Below are positions 38,417-47,406 of a stretch of DNA of 64,000 nucleotides, piece by piece (within the stretch, counting starts at the first letter, position 1; each line of letters opens with the position of its first letter). Source of the DNA: Halomonas ventosae (lineage in GTDB: Bacteria > Pseudomonadota > Gammaproteobacteria > Pseudomonadales > Halomonadaceae); the NCBI RefSeq assembly GCF_004361885.1, contig NZ_SNWH01000003.1, positions 62,001 through 126,000 on the forward strand, in the 5' to 3' direction. The notes beneath the pieces were generated by a model that made no database searches, was not told the origin of the DNA, and saw only the letters and a list, made by a program, of their open reading frames with translations. The position numbers and the translations under genes are program-made.

Positions 38417-40006
38417 TCAATGCTCCCGAGTAGGCTGGAAGCGGATCTCCGGCCAGCGCTCCTGGGTCATCTGCAGATTCACGCGCGTGGGGGCGATGTA
38501 GGTCAGGTAGCCGCCGCCGTCGATGGCCAGGTTGGCGCTCGCCTTGCGCTTGAACTCCTCGAGCTTCTTGGCGTCGTCGCTGTAGATCCAGCGGGCGGTG
38601 TTGACGTTCACCCCCTCGTAGACACAGTCGACCTTGTACTCCTCCTTGAGGCGGTGGGCAACCACGTCGAACTGCAGGGTCCCCACGGCACCGAGGATCA
38701 GGTCATTGTTGTCCAGTGGCATGAACACCTGGGTGGCCCCCTCCTCGGAGAGCTGCTGCAGGCCCTTCTGCAGCGCCTTCATCTTCAGCGGATCCTTGAG
38801 GCGCACGCGCTTGAACAGCTCCGGGGCGAAGTGCGGGATGCCGGTGAAACGCATGTCCTCGCCCTGGGTGAAGGTATCGCCGATCTGGATGGTGCCATGA
38901 TTGTGCAGACCGATGATGTCGCCGGGCCAGGCCTCCTCCACCTGGGAGCGGTCCGCGGCCATAAAGGTCAACGCATCCGCTATTTTCACATCTTTACCAA
39001 TCCGCACATGGCGCATCTTCATGTTCTTCTCGTACTTGCCCGAGCAGACCCGCAGGAAGGCGATGCGGTCGCGGTGGTTGGGATCCATGTTGGCCTGGAT
39101 CTTGAAGACGAAGCCGGTGAAACGCTCGTCCTCGGCCGCCACCGTGCGGGTATCGGTCTCTCGCGGCTGGGGGGGCGGTGCAAACTCGACGAAGCCGTCG
39201 AGCATCTCGCGCACCCCGAAGTTGCCCATGGCGGTACCGAAGTAGACCGGCGACAACTCGCCGCGCAGGTAGGCCGCATGGTCGAACTCGTGGGAAGCGC
39301 CACGCACCAGCTCCACCTCCATGCGCAGCTCCTCGGCCTGCTCCTCGCCGAGCACCGCCTCCACCTCGGGGTTGTCGAGCCCCTCGATGCGTCGGTCATC
39401 GGGAATCTGGCTGCCCTGGCCCTGGGTGTAGAGGTGGATCACGTCGTTATGGAGGTGATAGACCCCCTTGAAGTGACGGCCCATGCCGATTGGCCAGGTC
39501 ATGGGAGCACACTGGATGTTGAGCACCTCCTCGACCTCGTCCATCACCTCGACGGGGTCGCGGACATCGCGGTCCATCTTGTTGATGAAGGTGAGGATCG
39601 GCGTGGTGCGCAGTCGACACACCTCCATCAGCTTGATGGTCCGCGCCTCGACGCCCTTGGCGCCGTCGATCACCATCAGCGCCGAGTCCACCGCCGTGAG
39701 GGTGCGGTAGGTATCCTCGGAGAAGTCCTCGTGCCCGGGGGTGTCGAGCAGGTTGACGATGCGCCCGCCGTAGGGGAACTGCATCACCGAGGTAGTTACC
39801 GAGATGCCGCGCTCCTGTTCCATCTTCATCCAGTCGGAGGTGGCATGGCGGTCGTTACGCTTGCTCTTCACCGAGCCGGCCATCTGGATAGCATTGCCGA
39901 ACAACAACATCTTCTCGGTGATGGTAGTCTTGCCCGCATCGGGGTGCGAGATGATCGCGAAGGTTCTGCGCAGCCCGACTTCACGGGCCAGGGTGGGGTT
40001 TGACAT
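38417..40006 (-). CDS. prfC: Peptide chain release factor 3
   Basis: A 529-residue translational GTPase that recycles RF1/RF2. G1 is SHPDAGKTT near residue 20, G3 [17 protein letters not shown]4 NKMDRD. ATG 40006 starts the conserved [20 protein letters not shown]; a TTG lies one codon upstream. Length equals that of E. coli RF3 (529). It marks the intact left border of the rearranged region at 40.2-45.4 kb. Confidence 0.96.
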   Translation of the reverse strand: MSNPTLAREVGLRRTFAIISHPDAGKTTITEKMLLFGNAIQMAGSVKSKRNDRHATSDWMKMEQERGISVTTSVMQFPYGGRIVNLLDTPGHEDFSEDTYRTLTAVDSALMVIDGAKGVEARTIKLMEVCRLRTTPILTFINKMDRDVRDPVEVMDEVEEVLNIQCAPMTWPIGMGRHFKGVYHLHNDVIHLYTQGQGSQIPDDRRIEGLDNPEVEAVLGEEQAEELRMEVELVRGASHEFDHAAYLRGELSPVYFGTAMGNFGVREMLDGFVEFAPPPQPRETDTRTVAAEDERFTGFVFKIQANMDPNHRDRIAFLRVCSGKYEKNMKMRHVRIGKDVKIADALTFMAADRSQVEEAWPGDIIGLHNHGTIQIGDTFTQGEDMRFTGIPHFAPELFKRVRLKDPLKMKALQKGLQQLSEEGATQVFMPLDNNDLILGAVGTLQFDVVAHRLKEEYKVDCVYEGVNVNTARWIYSDDAKKLEEFKRKASANLAIDGGGYLTYIAPTRVNLQMTQERWPEIRFQPTREH

Positions 40007-40285
40007 CAATGCGGTGCCTGGTCAGGACGCGAATGGGATTTCGAAAAGACGACATGATACCGCGACAGGCCAGTGGCCTGCATCCTGCAACCCCGGGAGG
40101 CAGGAAGATCACGTGAATAGAATAGTTCTCATCCGGGTAAAGGGGAAAATGCGCTTTCGGGCTGATGGGTATAGTGGGGACCCCACGGTCAAGACAGAAT
40201 TTGCCTGAATTTAAGCTAATGCCTCGGTCATGTCCGCAGCGGCACAGCGCTGCCCTGTTGCTTCCTTCTTCGAAGGGACACTACC

Positions 40286-40478
40286 TTGGCTTTCACCTCC
40301 GTGACAGCAACAGGCGGCACCGTCGCTGTAACAACGCGCAGCCTGCTGCGCCTTTCGACGCTTCGTGCCTGCTTATCCGAAATCGATCGTTTTCACCTAT
40401 TCCGGCGGGGGCTATCCCATCGCCAACCGCAGGCGATCATCGGCTGGGGGCACAAGCCCTCGTCTCGCCGCGCTCGCC
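40286..40478 (+). pseudogene. 5' fragment of a kpsC-like capsule export gene
   Basis: From a TTG with AAGGGA about 9 bases upstream, this frame reads LSEIDRFHLFRRGLS, then AIIGWGHKPSSRRAR. GWGxKPS is the signature of the KpsC/LipA capsule glycosyltransferase (E. coli VWGHRPSA), and here it lies at the expected distance from the start. Similarity stops near 40478, where the sequence switches to a different gene in another frame. KpsC is normally about 650-700 residues, so more than 90% is missing. The 280 bases between prfC and this fragment contain no gene I can support. Confidence 0.55.
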
Positions 40479-40730
40479 CAGGCCATGGGTCTCGACACCG
40501 GCGAGAGCATCGGCGCTGCGGTGGTGCCGGTGATCCTCGGCAGCTGACCGCTCGCCGCAAGGGTCTCCCACGCGATGTTCGAGCGTGGCATCAACGTGCA
40601 GCAGATCCTACATCCCGCCGTGCCGGAGAAGAGTGCTCGCCTACGCTTCTTCCTCTCCTGCGACCCTACCGAGGCCGATGTCGACCGTACCCTCGATGAG
40701 CTGACGACCATCCTGGCGGCACGCGACTGA
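40467..40730 (+). pseudogene. 3' fragment of an alpha-oxoamine synthase (AONS/KBL family)
   Basis: In the frame of base 40365 the text reads LAALAQAMGLDTGESIGAAV, VPVILGS, then a TGA at 40545-40547. The same frame continues as ARVSHAMFERGINVQQILHP, PEKSARLRFFLSCDPTEADV and a final stop at 40728-40730. This is the C-terminal domain of an aminotransferase of the 8-amino-7-oxononanoate synthase/glycine C-acetyltransferase family, a type found in some capsule loci. An in-frame stop and loss of the catalytic N-terminal part make it a pseudogene. It converges on cysNC, 20 bases away. Confidence 0.75.
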
Positions 40731-40750
40731 CAGCAAGCGGCATGCCCGGT

Positions 40751-42655
40751 TCAAGCGACTATCTGGCGTTCCCGCAGCAGCGCGATAATGGCATCGGCGG
40801 CGTCCTCGCTGCTCATATCAATGGTCCTGATATGCAGGTCGGGGGCCATCGGCGCCTCGTAGGCGGAGTCGATGCCGGTGAAGTTCTTGAGTTCGCCACG
40901 GCGTGCCTTGCGGTAGAGCCCCTTGGTATCGCGCTCCTCGGCCACCTCGAGCGGGGTGTCGACGAAGATCTCGATGAACTCGTGTTCTTCTACCAGGTTG
41001 CGAGCCAGATCACGCTCGCTGCGAAACGGCGAGATGAAGGCGGTGAGCACGATCAGTCCGGCATCAACCATCAGTTTGGCCACCTCGCCTACGCGGCGGA
41101 TGTTCTCCACCCGGTCGGCGTCGGTGAAGCCCAGGTCGCGGTTCAAGCCATGGCGCACGTTGTCGCCATCCAGCAGGTAGGTGTGCTGGCCGGCGGCGTG
41201 GAGCTTTTTCTCCACCAAATTAGCGATGGTTGACTTGCCGGCGCCGGAGAGCCCCGTAAACCACAACACTGCGGGCTGCTGGGCCTTGGAAAGGGAACGC
41301 GCCTGCTTGTCGATATCCACATGCTGCCTATGGATGTTCTGGCTGCGCCGCAGGGCGAAGTGCAGCATGCCGGCGCCGACCGTGTTGTGGGTCATGCGGT
41401 CGATCAGGATAAAGCCGCCGGTGTCCTGGCTCTCCCGGTACGGATCGAAGGCCACCGGCCGGTTCAGGCTCAGCGTGCCGACGCCGATGTCGTTGAGGTC
41501 GAGCTGCTTGGCCGCCGCGTGTTCCAGGGTATTGACGTTAACCTGGTACTTGATCTCGCTGACGGTGGCCGTGACGGTCTGGGTGGCGAGTTTCATCAGG
41601 TAGGGGCGGCCCGGCAGCAGCGGCTGCTCGTGCATCCACACCAGGGTGGTCTCGAACTGGTCGGCGATCTCGGCGGGTTGCTCCACGCCGGAGATGACGT
41701 CGCCGCGGGAGATATCGATCTCGTCGTCCAGCAGCAGGGTGATCGACTGGCCGGCCACGGCCTGGTCGAGGTCGCCATCGAAGGTGTAGATCCGCGACAC
41801 CGTGCTGGTCTTGCCGGAGGGCTGCACGCGGATGGCGTCGCCGGGCTTGACCGTGCCGCTGGTCACCATGCCGGTGAAGCCGCGGAAATCCAGGTTGGGG
41901 CGATTGACCCACTGCACCGGCAGACGGAAGGGGTCGCGCTGCAAGCGCTCGTCGTCGACCTCCACGGTTTCCAGGTAGGCCATCAGGGTGGGGCCGTGGT
42001 ACCAGGGCATGTGGTGGCCATGCTCGATGACGTTGTCGCCCTTGAGCGCCGACATGGGGATGAAGGTGATCGACTCAAGCCCCAGCTGCTTGGCGAAGGT
42101 CCGGTACGCCTCGGCGATCTCCTCGAAGCGTTCCTTCGAGTAGTCCACCAGGTCCATCTTGTTGATGGCCACCACCACCTGGCGCATGCCGATCAGCGAC
42201 ATCAAAAAGCTGTGGCGACGCGTCTGGGTGAGGATGCCGTGACGGGCGTCGACCATCAGGATAGCAGCGTCGGCATTGGAGGCGCCGGTCACCATGTTGC
42301 GGGTGTACTGCTCGTGGCCCGGGGTGTCGGCGACGATGAACTTGCGCTTGTCGGTGGAGAAGAAGCGGTAGGCCACGTCGATGGTAATGCCCTGCTCGCG
42401 CTCCGCGGCCAGGCCATCGACCAGCAGCGCGAAGTCCATCTCGCCCCCCTGGGTGCCGTACTTCTTGGAATCCGCCTCGATGGCGGCCAGCTGGTCCTCG
42501 AACAGCAGCTTGGACTCGAACAGCAACCGCCCGATCAGGGTGCTCTTGCCGTCGTCCACGCTGCCGCAGGTGATGAAGCGTAAGAGCCCTTTGTGCTCGT
42601 GGGCCTTGAGGTACTGCTCGATATCCGCGCCGATAAGATCCGATGAATGCGCCAT
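40751..42655 (-). CDS. cysNC: Sulfate adenylyltransferase subunit 1 / adenylylsulfate kinase
   Basis: A 634-residue CysN-CysC fusion. The N-terminal GTPase has [21 protein letters not shown] and NKMDLVD; the C-terminal APS kinase (from about residue 455) has the P-loop GLSGAGKST and [16 protein letters not shown]. With CysD it converts sulfate to APS and then PAPS, for cysteine synthesis or for sulfation of polysaccharides. The ATG overlaps the cysD stop (TAATG). No cysH, cysG or sulfate transporter lies nearby; capsule gene debris lies downstream. Confidence 0.95.
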   Translation of the reverse strand: MAHSSDLIGADIEQYLKAHEHKGLLRFITCGSVDDGKSTLIGRLLFESKLLFEDQLAAIEADSKKYGTQGGEMDFALLVDGLAAEREQGITIDVAYRFFSTDKRKFIVADTPGHEQYTRNMVTGASNADAAILMVDARHGILTQTRRHSFLMSLIGMRQVVVAINKMDLVDYSKERFEEIAEAYRTFAKQLGLESITFIPMSALKGDNVIEHGHHMPWYHGPTLMAYLETVEVDDERLQRDPFRLPVQWVNRPNLDFRGFTGMVTSGTVKPGDAIRVQPSGKTSTVSRIYTFDGDLDQAVAGQSITLLLDDEIDISRGDVISGVEQPAEIADQFETTLVWMHEQPLLPGRPYLMKLATQTVTATVSEIKYQVNVNTLEHAAAKQLDLNDIGVGTLSLNRPVAFDPYRESQDTGGFILIDRMTHNTVGAGMLHFALRRSQNIHRQHVDIDKQARSLSKAQQPAVLWFTGLSGAGKSTIANLVEKKLHAAGQHTYLLDGDNVRHGLNRDLGFTDADRVENIRRVGEVAKLMVDAGLIVLTAFISPFRSERDLARNLVEEHEFIEIFVDTPLEVAEERDTKGLYRKARRGELKNFTGIDSAYEAPMAPDLHIRTIDMSSEDAADAIIALLRERQIVA

Positions 42656-43557
42656 TAGAAGTACCCCTCCTGCTTTTTCTTCTCCATGGACGCCGCGCTG
42701 TCGTGGTCGATTACGCGCCCCTGGCGTTCGGAGGTGTTGGTCAGCAGCATCTCCTGGATGATTGCCGGCAGGGTGTCGGCCTCTGATTCGATGGCGCCGG
42801 TCAGCGGGTAGCAGCCCAGGGTGCGGAAGCGTACCTTGCGCATCATCGGTACCTCGCCAGGCTCCAGAGGCATGCGCTCGTCGTCGACCATGATCAAGGC
42901 ACCGTCGCGCTCCACCACCGGGCGTTCTGCAGAGTAATAGAGCGGCACGATGGGGATCTCCTGCAGATAGATGTACTGCCAGATATCCAGCTCGGTCCAG
43001 TTGGAAATGGGAAAGACGCGGATCGACTCGCCTTTATGCTTGCGGGTGTTGAACAGCTTCCACAGCTCGGGACGCTGGTTCTTCGGGTCCCAGCGGTGCC
43101 CCGCGGTGCGGAAGGAGAAGATGCGCTCCTTGGCGCGGGACTTCTCCTCGTCACGCCGCGCGCCACCGAAGGCCGCGTCGAAGCCGTACTTGTCCAGCGC
43201 CTGCTTGAGGCCCTCGGTCTTCATCACGTCGGTGTGAATGGCCGAGCCGTGAGTGAAGGGATTGATATCCTTCTCGATGCCCTCGGGGTTGATATGCACG
43301 ATCAGGTCCATGCCGGTTTCCTCGGCCATACGGTCGCGGAACTCGTACATGGCACGGAACTTCCAGCGCGTATCCACGTGCAGCAGCGGGAAGGGGGGCG
43401 GAGAGGGCGCGAAAGCCTTGCGCGCCAGGTGCAACATCACCGCGCTATCCTTGCCGACCGAGTAGAGCATCACCGGATTCTCGGTCTCCGCGACCACCTC
43501 GCGCATGATCTGGATGCTCTCGGCCTCGAGCCGTTGGAGATGGGTCAATGAGGTCAT
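42655..43557 (-). CDS. cysD: Sulfate adenylyltransferase subunit 2
   Basis: A 300-residue ATP-sulfurylase small subunit of the PAPS-reductase-like fold: the P-loop variant [46 protein letters not shown] and the C-terminal [11 protein letters not shown]. It is full length compared with E. coli CysD (302). Its ATG shares a base with the stop of the broken IS481 transposase upstream, so the native promoter and leader have been replaced by insertion-sequence DNA. It may therefore be transcribed from an IS-derived or read-through promoter. Confidence 0.95.
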   Translation of the reverse strand: MTSLTHLQRLEAESIQIMREVVAETENPVMLYSVGKDSAVMLHLARKAFAPSPPPFPLLHVDTRWKFRAMYEFRDRMAEETGMDLIVHINPEGIEKDINPFTHGSAIHTDVMKTEGLKQALDKYGFDAAFGGARRDEEKSRAKERIFSFRTAGHRWDPKNQRPELWKLFNTRKHKGESIRVFPISNWTELDIWQYIYLQEIPIVPLYYSAERPVVERDGALIMVDDERMPLEPGEVPMMRKVRFRTLGCYPLTGAIESEADTLPAIIQEMLLTNTSERQGRVIDHDSAASMEKKKQEGYF

Positions 43558-43922
43558 TATGTGTCGGGTTCCGTGTGATTGATCACCCGCTTGGTAAATA
43601 GCTCAGGACTTTTGGTCTGCCATTCCTTCATCATCGCAATCGTTGATTGATGGTGCAGCGCCTTTTGCGGGATGCGGTGATTGTACAGCCAAGCGTAGCG
43701 TTTTGAGTGTCTGCTCCAGGTCCTCGTCTGAGGTATAGCGCCGAGTCGCCAGCACGTCGCTAATGCGACCGTTAAACCGTTCTACCATGCCGTTCGTCTG
43801 CGGCCGTCCAGGCTTGATCAGACCGTGCTAGATGTCATGAGCCTGGTACTCCTGGTCGAACGGATGCCGGCTACTGGGCTTGCGCTCACCTGCCCGTGCG
43901 AAACGATCGGTGAACGACTTTT
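43557..43922 (-). pseudogene. IS481-family transposase, 3' fragment, broken
   Basis: The minus strand reads SFTDRFARAGERKPSSRHPF, an in-frame TAG, then HGLIKPGRPQTNGMVERFNG and RISDVLATRRYTSDEDLEQT, which is the catalytic C-terminal part of an IS481-type DDE transposase. Near 43690 a frameshift moves the homology to YNHRIPQKALHHQ and [17 protein letters not shown], ending at a TAA at 43557-43559. The N-terminal half is missing. One nonsense and one frameshift mutation show it is dead. It lies exactly at the 5' end of cysD. Confidence 0.85.
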
Positions 43923-44024
43923 CATTTGGGCATAGCGACGCATCTCGTCAAGGGTAAAGCCGCTCACACGGCGCAGCTGAACCCGCTGCGGATGGCCTTC
44001 CTCGTCGCCGCTGGGCGGTGAGAC
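43923..44024 (-). pseudogene. Possible MerR-like regulator fragment
   Basis: Between the dkgB stop and the transposase fragment, the minus strand reads VSGFTLDEMRRYAQM in one frame. This resembles the middle of a MerR-family regulator, where GFTLxEIRxL follows the winged helix. Only about 25 residues are present before the transposase sequence begins. The resemblance is short and the call is weak. Confidence 0.25.
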
Positions 44025-44834
44025 TCAATCCCAGTCTGGGGCGAAGTCAGGATCAGCGATGCGCTCGCCGCGGTCCAGCCCGGCAATCGCCTGGAGCTCC
44101 TCATCACTGAGCATGATCTCGAAGGCCTCCAGGTTTGCCGCCAGATGCTCGCGCCGGGTGGATGAGGGAATGGCCACCACGCCGCACGAACGGATCCAGG
44201 CCAGGGCCACCTGGGCCGGGGTAACACCGTGAGCCTCGGCAATGCCCTTCAAGGTCTCGTCTTCCAGCACCTTGCCCACGGCCAGCGGCATGTAGCCGGT
44301 CACCGTCAGGCCGCGCGCCTGGCAGTGCTCGACCACTTCGCGGTTCTGCAGGAAGGGATGCACCTCGACCTGATTGGTCAATAGCGCGTCGGGGCCGAGG
44401 ATTTCCAGGGCCCGGTCGACCTGGGCGATGGTGAAGTTGGAGACCCCGATATGGCGGGCCTGGCCGGCCTGCTGCACCTCGTGTAGGGCCTTGAGGTAGT
44501 CGGCCATGGGCACGGCATCATCCGGCGAGGGCCAGTGGATCAGCAGCAAGTTGACGTAATCGGTACCAAGCTTTTCCAGGCTCTCACGCACGCTGGCCTT
44601 GAGCGATGCGGGCTCGAGGCGGTCGTGCCACACCTTAGTGGTGAGAAAAAGCGACTCCCGAGGCACATCGCTTGCGGCGATGGCGGCCCCCACGTCCTGC
44701 TCGTTGTCGTACATCTGGGCGGTGTCGATATGCCGATACCCCAAGTCCAGGGCATCGTGGATCGTCCGCTTGAGGGTGTCCCCCTTGAGGCGGAAGGTGC
44801 CAAGGCCGGGGTTGGGCAGTGTCAGAGTGCTCAT
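44025..44834 (-). CDS. dkgB: Aldo/keto reductase, DkgB-like
   Basis: A 269-residue NADPH-dependent reductase. The catalytic tetrad is placed in DTAQMYDNE (Asp, Tyr), TTKVW (Lys) and LIHWPSP (His), with NADPH binding at IPSSTRREHLAANL. The overall match, from GLGTFRLKG at the start to FAPDWD at the end, is to 2,5-diketo-D-gluconate reductase B. DkgB also reduces methylglyoxal. It is divergent to the nhaD remnant and is followed by insertion debris. Confidence 0.88.
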   Translation of the reverse strand: MSTLTLPNPGLGTFRLKGDTLKRTIHDALDLGYRHIDTAQMYDNEQDVGAAIAASDVPRESLFLTTKVWHDRLEPASLKASVRESLEKLGTDYVNLLLIHWPSPDDAVPMADYLKALHEVQQAGQARHIGVSNFTIAQVDRALEILGPDALLTNQVEVHPFLQNREVVEHCQARGLTVTGYMPLAVGKVLEDETLKGIAEAHGVTPAQVALAWIRSCGVVAIPSSTRREHLAANLEAFEIMLSDEELQAIAGLDRGERIADPDFAPDWD

Positions 44835-44989
44835 GGGATCTCCTTCTCGTAGCGTGGTGTCAATGCAACTCCCTACTAAATGAGGGGGCTCAGGCGCGAC
44901 TTCAAGGGTCCGCCCATTCCTTCGAGGGTTGCCCCGAAGATTCCCGAACAGTGCTTAAGACTTCCTTTGAGGAAGAACCCCGATACTCC

Positions 44990-45350
44990 CCCCTCCGCCG
45001 GGGCATCTCGGCCATCGCCAACAACCTGACCACGGCGATGTTGATGTGCGCCGTGGCCAACGCTGTAACCTGCCACACCCCGCTCAATCTGCTGCCGGTG
45101 CTGGGCATGATGACCGGCCTGGGCCTGCAGTTATTCGGCTACTACCTGCGCCACAGCCTGCCGCCCTCGCTGCGGCTGGGATCCGACCTGGGCCAATATC
45201 ATGCTGGGCCTGGCCTCGGCTGTGGTCGACAACATCCCGGTGATGTTCGCGGTGCTTTCGATAGAGCCGGACATGTCGGTCGGCAACTGTCTGCTGATCA
45301 CCCTGACCGCAGGCGTCGGCGGAAGCCTGCTCCGAGGCCTCCTGGCATGA
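44990..45350 (+). pseudogene. Na+/H+ antiporter nhaD, deleted and frameshifted
   Basis: Fragments of NhaD transmembrane segments are readable: RRGISAIANNLTTAMLMCAV, then, after an internal deletion, LLPVLGMMTGLGLQLFGYYL. A +1 shift near 45180 then gives TWANIMLGLASAVVDNIPVM and LLITLTAGVGGSLL before a premature TGA at 45348-45350. The N-terminal two thirds, the AANAGGAF region and the C-terminal end are missing. NhaD is a sodium-extruding antiporter known from Halomonas and Vibrio. No other gene is evident between 44835 and 45472. Confidence 0.75.
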
Positions 45351-45472
45351 GCCTTAAGGCTGGCATCGGGAGTTGTAGCGCAGGGAGGAGACGTTGACAC
45401 AGGCCATAGGGCACCGGGCACAGCCTTCCCCGGATCGGGTATCATCGGGCCATCCCACTGCACGGAGTCGTC

Positions 45473-46744
45473 ATGCCCGCTGCCCTGCCCCTGCCACTCT
45501 CCACGCCCAACCGCAACCTGGTGCGGCTGACCATCGTGCGTGGCATCACCTGGACCGGTTTCCTGGCCGCGATCATCATCGGTATCGAGTTGCTGGGCTT
45601 CTCGCTGGCGGTGCATGCCGTGATCGCGGTGATCGTCGCCATGGGGCTGATCAACATCGCCACCTGGTGGCGCATGGGGCGTCCGCGGGCGGTCACCCAC
45701 CGTGAGTACCTGATCCATCTGCTGATCGATGTGACAGGCCTGACGCTGCTGTTCTACTTCACCGGCGGCTCCCACAACCCCTTTATCAACTACTATCTGG
45801 TACCGGTCACCATCGCCGCGGCGACCCTTCCCTGGCGGCATGCCTGGCTAATCGCCGCCGTGTCCATGGCCGCCTACAGCGTGCTGATGGTGGCCTATCA
45901 ACCGGTCCCACAATTCGCCCAGGGCCAAGGCAGCGGCGCCGTCAATTTTCACGTGCTGGGCATGTGGCTCAACTTCGCGCTCTCGGCAGGCCTCGTCACC
46001 TTCTTCATCTACAAGATGGCCCGTGCCCTGCGCAGCCGCGACCAAGCACTCTCGCGCACCCGCGAGGCCGCGCTGCGTAACGAGCAGGTACTGGCCGTGG
46101 CCACCCAGGCGGCCGGCACCGCCCATGAGCTGGGGACACCACTTTCCACCATGGCGGTGCTGCTTAGCGAGATGCGCGAGGATGCCCGAGACCACCCGGG
46201 CCTGATCCGCGACATCGAACTGCTGCGCCAGCAAGTGGATACCTGCAAGTTGCGGCTGCATCAGCTGGTGGAGAGCGCCGACCGGCGACGCATGGCCGAA
46301 CCGGAGGTTCGCGACGCCCAGGTCTGGCTGGCCGGTGTGGTCCAGCGCTGGCTGGTACTGCGTCCCGATGTCAGCCACCATCTGGCCGTCGCCGAACGGC
46401 GCGGCCATCCCTGGCTGGCGGTGGACGCCACCCTCGACCAGGCACTGACCAACCTGCTCAATAACGCCGCCGATGCCAACCCCGATGACATCACCATCCG
46501 GCTCGACTGGAATGACGACGAGGTGATCATCGATATCCGCGACCATGGTCCCGGCGTGGCGATGTCCATCGCTGACCAGCTGGGCGAGACCTTCATCTCG
46601 ACCAAGAGCAAGGGGCTGGGCATCGGCCTTTTCCTGACCCACGCCACCATCAACCGCTTCGGTGGCGGTGTCCGCCTTTACAACCACCCCCAGGGCGGCA
46701 CCTTGACCGAAGTGACCCTGCCCCGCAGCCACCCCCATAGCTGA
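45473..46744 (+). CDS. regB: Redox-sensing histidine kinase RegB/PrrB/RoxS
   Basis: A 423-residue membrane kinase with six predicted helices in the first 190 residues. The ubiquinone-binding heptapeptide GGSHNPF is at about residue 100. The H-box is AAGTAHELGTPLSTMAVLLS, and a conserved Cys lies in the DTCKLRLHQL helix, as in RegB, where it is redox active. The ATPase has NLLNNAADANP, DHGPGV and KGLGIGLFLTHATI. Its ATG has GGAG upstream. The partner regulator follows within 40 bases. Confidence 0.92.
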   Translation: MPAALPLPLSTPNRNLVRLTIVRGITWTGFLAAIIIGIELLGFSLAVHAVIAVIVAMGLINIATWWRMGRPRAVTHREYLIHLLIDVTGLTLLFYFTGGSHNPFINYYLVPVTIAAATLPWRHAWLIAAVSMAAYSVLMVAYQPVPQFAQGQGSGAVNFHVLGMWLNFALSAGLVTFFIYKMARALRSRDQALSRTREAALRNEQVLAVATQAAGTAHELGTPLSTMAVLLSEMREDARDHPGLIRDIELLRQQVDTCKLRLHQLVESADRRRMAEPEVRDAQVWLAGVVQRWLVLRPDVSHHLAVAERRGHPWLAVDATLDQALTNLLNNAADANPDDITIRLDWNDDEVIIDIRDHGPGVAMSIADQLGETFISTKSKGLGIGLFLTHATINRFGGGVRLYNHPQGGTLTEVTLPRSHPHS

Positions 46745-46780
46745 TGGCGACAGGATGACGTGACCCCCTGCGAGGACAAC

Positions 46781-47320
46781 ATGCAAGAGACCGCCGAACG
46801 CCTGCTGATCATCGACGACGACGAGATGTTTTGCCACGTGCTCAACCGCGCCCTAAGCCGTCGAGGGTTCGAGGTACTGGTGGCCCATGATGCCGCCCAG
46901 GCCCTCTTGCTGGCGCGCCGCCTCCGGCCACAGCTGGCGACCCTGGATCTCAAGCTGGAGAATGAATCAGGACTGAAGCTGCTGCCGGAGCTGCTGGAGA
47001 TCGTCCCGGAGTGCCGGGTGATAGTACTGACTGGCTACTCGAGCATCGCCACCGCGGTGGAAGCGATCAAGCTGGGCGCGGTGAACTACCTATGCAAGCC
47101 GGCGGATGCCGACGAGGTACTGATGGCGCTGTCGCGGGCAGAGGGTGACCCGGAGACCGAGGTGGCCGACAACCCCCCGTCAATCAACCGCATCACCTGG
47201 GAGCATATCCAGAAGGTACTGCAGGAGCACAACGGCAATATCTCCGCCACCGCCCGTGCGCTGGGCATGCACCGCCGAACCCTGCAGCGCAAGCTGCAGA
47301 AGCGGCCGGTAAGACGATAA
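46781..47320 (+). CDS. regA: Response regulator RegA/PrrA/RoxR
   Basis: A 179-residue two-domain protein. The receiver has acidic IIDDDEMF, the phosphoacceptor Asp in LATLDLKLENESGLKLLP, and the Lys in YLCKPADADE. A proline-containing linker leads to a Fis-type helix-turn-helix, NGNISATARALGMHRRTLQR, which is nearly invariant in RegA proteins. In relatives this system controls respiration, photosynthesis or carbon metabolism according to redox state. ATG 46781 follows GAGGAC. A hairpin follows the stop. Confidence 0.93.
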   Translation: MQETAERLLIIDDDEMFCHVLNRALSRRGFEVLVAHDAAQALLLARRLRPQLATLDLKLENESGLKLLPELLEIVPECRVIVLTGYSSIATAVEAIKLGAVNYLCKPADADEVLMALSRAEGDPETEVADNPPSINRITWEHIQKVLQEHNGNISATARALGMHRRTLQRKLQKRPVRR

Positions 47321-47330
47321 GCCGTAAAAT

Positions 47331-47351
47331 GCCACCAGAAGCGCTGGTGGC
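47331..47351 (+). terminator. Hairpin terminator after regA
   Basis: GCCACCAG and CTGGTGGC form an 8-bp stem with an AAGCG loop, 11 bases past the regA stop, followed by a mildly T-rich stretch (gggtttctctta). It is convergent with bdhA. Confidence 0.65.
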
Positions 47352-47361
47352 AAGGGTTTCT

Positions 47362-47387
47362 CTTATAGCTTCTAGCTTATAGCTTAC
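47362..47387. repeat. Short AGCTTnTAGCTT-type intergenic repeat
   Basis: Three overlapping copies of a TATAGCTT/TCTAGCTT motif lie between regA and bdhA. A related AGAAGCTACAAGGAGCAAG stretch follows tatD near 38221. Such degenerate repeats are common in intergenic DNA of related genera; no function is evident. Confidence 0.35.
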
Positions 47388-47406
47388 CGCTCTCGGTGAA
47401 GCCGGG

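Noticed and set aside
40007-40285. Possible insertion-sequence end near GTGGGGACCCCACGGTC
   Set aside because: No matching inverted end or transposase part is nearby, so the short palindrome alone is not enough.
41321-42583. 420-codon plus-strand frame opposite cysNC
   Set aside because: It is antisense to a well-conserved gene, with His/Val/Gly-rich nonsense sequence.
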